Part shown: positions 61,720 to 64,000 of the stretch, piece after piece | Position numbering within the stretch: position 1 is the first letter of the stretch | Layout: each line of letters opens with the position of its first letter | Translations under genes and position numbers: made by a program | Notes under the pieces: generated by a model | Database searches by the model: none | Seen by the model: the letters and a program-made list of their open reading frames with translations, nothing else | Told to the model about the DNA's origin: nothing | NCBI GenBank assembly: GCA_028023455.1 | Contig: JAQFVV010006200.1 | Coordinates: 3,353,738 to 3,417,737, forward strand | Direction: 5' to 3' | DNA from: Epiperipatus broadwayi | Lineage: Eukaryota; Onychophora; Udeonychophora; Euonychophora; Peripatidae | Length of the DNA: 64,000 bases

Positions 61720-62280
61720 TTTGAAACCAAGGTGGTCCTGCCTTTAATTATCCCTATAATAATAAAAAATGACTTCTACAATTTCTTGCCTTGTTTTTGA
61801 ATTTTAAGTTTACAAAATTTGAATTGAATTTCTATAAGAGATTGAGAAGCAAAAATATTTTCATCACTAAAAGCTATTCATTTGTTAAATATTTACAATT
61901 GCTTATCAGTATGTGGTGAAGAAATTCATCTACTAATATATGTCTTTTATTTTTCTTAGACGATCTGCTTCATATCTATAAAAGAATGGTAAAATAAACC
62001 AATAGTTCAATAGAGACATTTTCAGTTTTTGAAATTAAATTGGAATTCATATTTAATGAAGGGATTGCCTGCATATTTATGGCAATCCTCAATAAATTAA
62101 AATTTTCATTTTATTAGTTAAATTTTATGCCAGAAATTATTTTTCTTAGCATGCATTTGAACTAAAATGTACAATACAATTTTTCTACATATTGGTAGTA
62201 ATTACAAATTACATTAGGATATTTATTTTGGTTTAAAAAAAAAAGGTCAAGCTATACATATATTATAAATTCATCATTTC
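61720..62280. other. AT-rich DNA, nothing recognised
   Basis: No gene or named repeat. Confidence 0.4.
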
Positions 62281-62292
62281 ATCCTTATAATT

Positions 62293-62387
62293 CACATGAT
62301 TTTATGCACAAGCCTTCTGGCATCCATTGATTACTCTGGTTAGCACAAGGTGACGCTACTATATGGAGAGTTTGTTTTTGCCTGTTT
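62293..62387. mobile_element. F1 fragment with 12-bp target duplication
   Basis: Identical 12-mers ATCCTTATAATT (62281-62292 and 62388-62399) flank 95 bp: ATGATTTTATGCACAAGCCT, GGCATCCATTGATTACTCTG, CTATATGGAGAGTTTG, TTTTTGCCTGTT. This is a truncated right half of F1, with the usual 3' boundary after GCCTGTT. Variable left end and fixed right end resemble 5' truncation during reverse transcription. Confidence 0.8.
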
Positions 62388-62654
62388 ATCCTTATAATTA
62401 CTAAAATTATTACTTTATAATAATAAATCTTCAATATTTTCTGTCTCAATCCCATATAAATTGTAACATAAATTATTATTTTTTTTTCCCCCATTTTTTA
62501 CTTCGTTATTTTCTAATTTTAAAAAATAAATCATTCTTACAATTTTTCAATTCTTTATCTTTCTTATTGCATTGCCAAATCCATAGAATATTAAATGTAG
62601 CATTTATATTCTTTATTAATTTTACAATGCTTTTTATAATCCATTATTATTTGA

Positions 62655-62830
62655 AAATATAAGTAGAAATTCTGAAGAAGATTGCTAAGGCAATCAAAAT
62701 TGTCAATAGTGAGTTATAATTATATCCCCAGCAATCTTCTTCAGAACTGCTTATATTTTCAAATCTTTTGAAAATATAAGTGGAAGTTCTGAAGAAGATT
62801 GCTGGTGCAATCAAATCTATTATTAGTGCG
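62655..62830. repeat. Three copies of a CTGAAGAAG hairpin unit
   Basis: Unit with AATATAAGT, TTCTGAAGAAG, hairpin ATTGC-loop-GCAAT and CAAA occurs at 62657-62703 (plus), 62726-62764 (minus) and 62768-62818 (plus). The hairpin GATTGC/GCAATC is perfect in both plus copies, with loops TAAG and TGGT. Function unknown; the layout recalls the hairpin-GAAAC motif seen at other element ends in the window. Confidence 0.6.
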
Positions 62831-64000
62831 TTATAAAAAACATTGTCAAAGTAATAATGTAAATGTTATTAATTTTTCAATTCTTTGGAATTTCTCCTTC
62901 ATTTGTTAATATAATTCGTTAATGAGACTAAATTATTTAATTTTAAAACCATTTAATCTGATAATTCATATAAATTATTAACTTTCTTCACTTTTAATTT
63001 TTTAAAGCATTTATTATTTTGTCTTCTTCAATTATATGTATTTTTCTCAACTATAAGATTATTATTATCATCAAATTAATTATTTTTCTTTCAATGATAT
63101 TTCTTTTAGATGTTTGAATTTTTTTTCTGTGAACCTTATTTTTATACCAATTTAATCTTATCAAATCTATATTTAACATAATTCCAAGATTTTCGATTAT
63201 TATTTTTTCTGTATTATAAATCTTCTATAGTTTTATTTATTCTCCTTCAATTCTACTTTTCATAATTTTATTTTCTAAGTCTTCTCATTTTTGATTTATA
63301 TTTGCACCTAATTTTTTCTTTGCTTTTTATTTTCCTTATTTATCTTTTTTTTTTTACATTAATGTATTGTTTTGTAAATTCCTATTTTTTTTTCTTTTCC
63401 CATAAAACAATTATTAGTTACTTTCCTAACGTTATAATCTTTATTTTCACAATCTAATATATTGCTAATTACCACTTCCTTTTCTAAAACTGTAAAATAC
63501 TTTGTAAATTTGTCTTCATTATTTACATCTCAGCTTTAATTTTTAATTTCATTTGTTTTACTTTATTTTGCAAATATTTGTTCTTTAGTTTTACTAATAA
63601 AAGATTACAATTCTCACCAAAAAAAAATAAAAAAAATTTTTTTGTATCTTTTTAAATTTTTTTTGTCTAAAATTACTACAAAATTGATAATATTATTGAT
63701 AATGTAAAATAAATTTGCCATTTCTAGATCAGTATTTTTACAAACGTTTTTCATTTTCTTTAACAGATTTTTTTTTTTAAGTGTTAATATTCTATATCAA
63801 ACACCTATAAATAATTATATTTCATTCACTTCTGTGAGTATATTAATCATGCAATAATCTAACTATTCCCATACTCAGAAAACCTTAGTATATATATACT
63901 TTTTATAGTTAACATTCTTTTTTTTTATATCATCTATTCCATTTAAACTTTCCAATAGAAAATAGTCTAATGTTCCTATATGTTTCTAAAATAGCTAGCT
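62831..64000 (-). pseudogene. Possible LINE linker-region relic
   Basis: Pyrimidine-biased plus strand as in the other minus-strand LINE relics. A minus-strand stretch like NILDCENKDYNVRKVTNNCFMGKEKK (about 63395-63470, with breaks) is lysine-rich as in the linker between endonuclease and RT. No catalytic motif is visible, so this is tentative. Confidence 0.25.

Overview
Very AT-rich animal (metazoan) DNA, most likely from an invertebrate; the species cannot be told from the window. I find no intact host protein-coding gene, no convincing spliced gene, no rRNA and no functional tRNA gene. Almost everything identifiable is a transposable element or its relic. The repertoire is animal-like: an APE-type non-LTR retrotransposon (LINE), a Penelope-like element (PLE) with a GIY-YIG endonuclease, a ZBED/Charlie-type hAT DNA transposon, tRNA-derived SINEs, foldback elements, and short repeats carrying hammerhead ribozyme (HHR) motifs.

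Layout. 0-7 kb: a decayed PLE on the minus strand (RT 4.65-6.06 kb, GIY-YIG 2.60-2.96 kb), split by a plus-strand gag/ORF1-like CCHC gene relic and bordered by copies of a tRNA-headed, PLE-tail-like repeat. 7-9.5 kb: LINE relic with an (AAT)n/(ATT)n hairpin microsatellite. 9.5-18 kb: mostly featureless, with small foldback elements. 18-21.4 kb: LINE 3' ends, one split by a non-autonomous hAT element. 21.4-29.9 kb: largely unassigned, with one HHR repeat and one tRNA-Val-like SINE. 29.9-34.3 kb: the most complete LINE (minus strand), disrupted by a 0.94-kb inverted-dimer insertion with a 16-bp target duplication. 35-40 kb: HHR repeats and a second LINE copy (plus strand) carrying a 370-bp insertion with a 16-bp target duplication. 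41.8-42.9 kb: a retroposed polyadenylated transcript with a 16-bp duplication. 43.2-45.9 kb: two large palindromes with hammerheads. 49.6-53.2 kb: a hAT element with a broken transposase. 55.7-64 kb: inverted SINE/pLTR pairs, more HHR repeats and a possible LINE relic.

How the parts fit. Two repeat families without coding capacity, called F1 (about 70-730 bp) and F2 (about 1.2 kb), carry type I hammerhead motifs with a very short helix III. They are mostly inverted dimers, and six F1 copies and one F2 copy lie between identical 10-14 bp direct repeats. This looks like retrotransposition by target-primed reverse transcription, not by a cut-and-paste transposase, and resembles published metazoan retrozymes and PLE terminal repeats. 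The window also holds PLE and LINE reverse transcriptases that could have supplied the enzyme, now dead here. The hammerhead/inverted-dimer system is the observation most worth following up.
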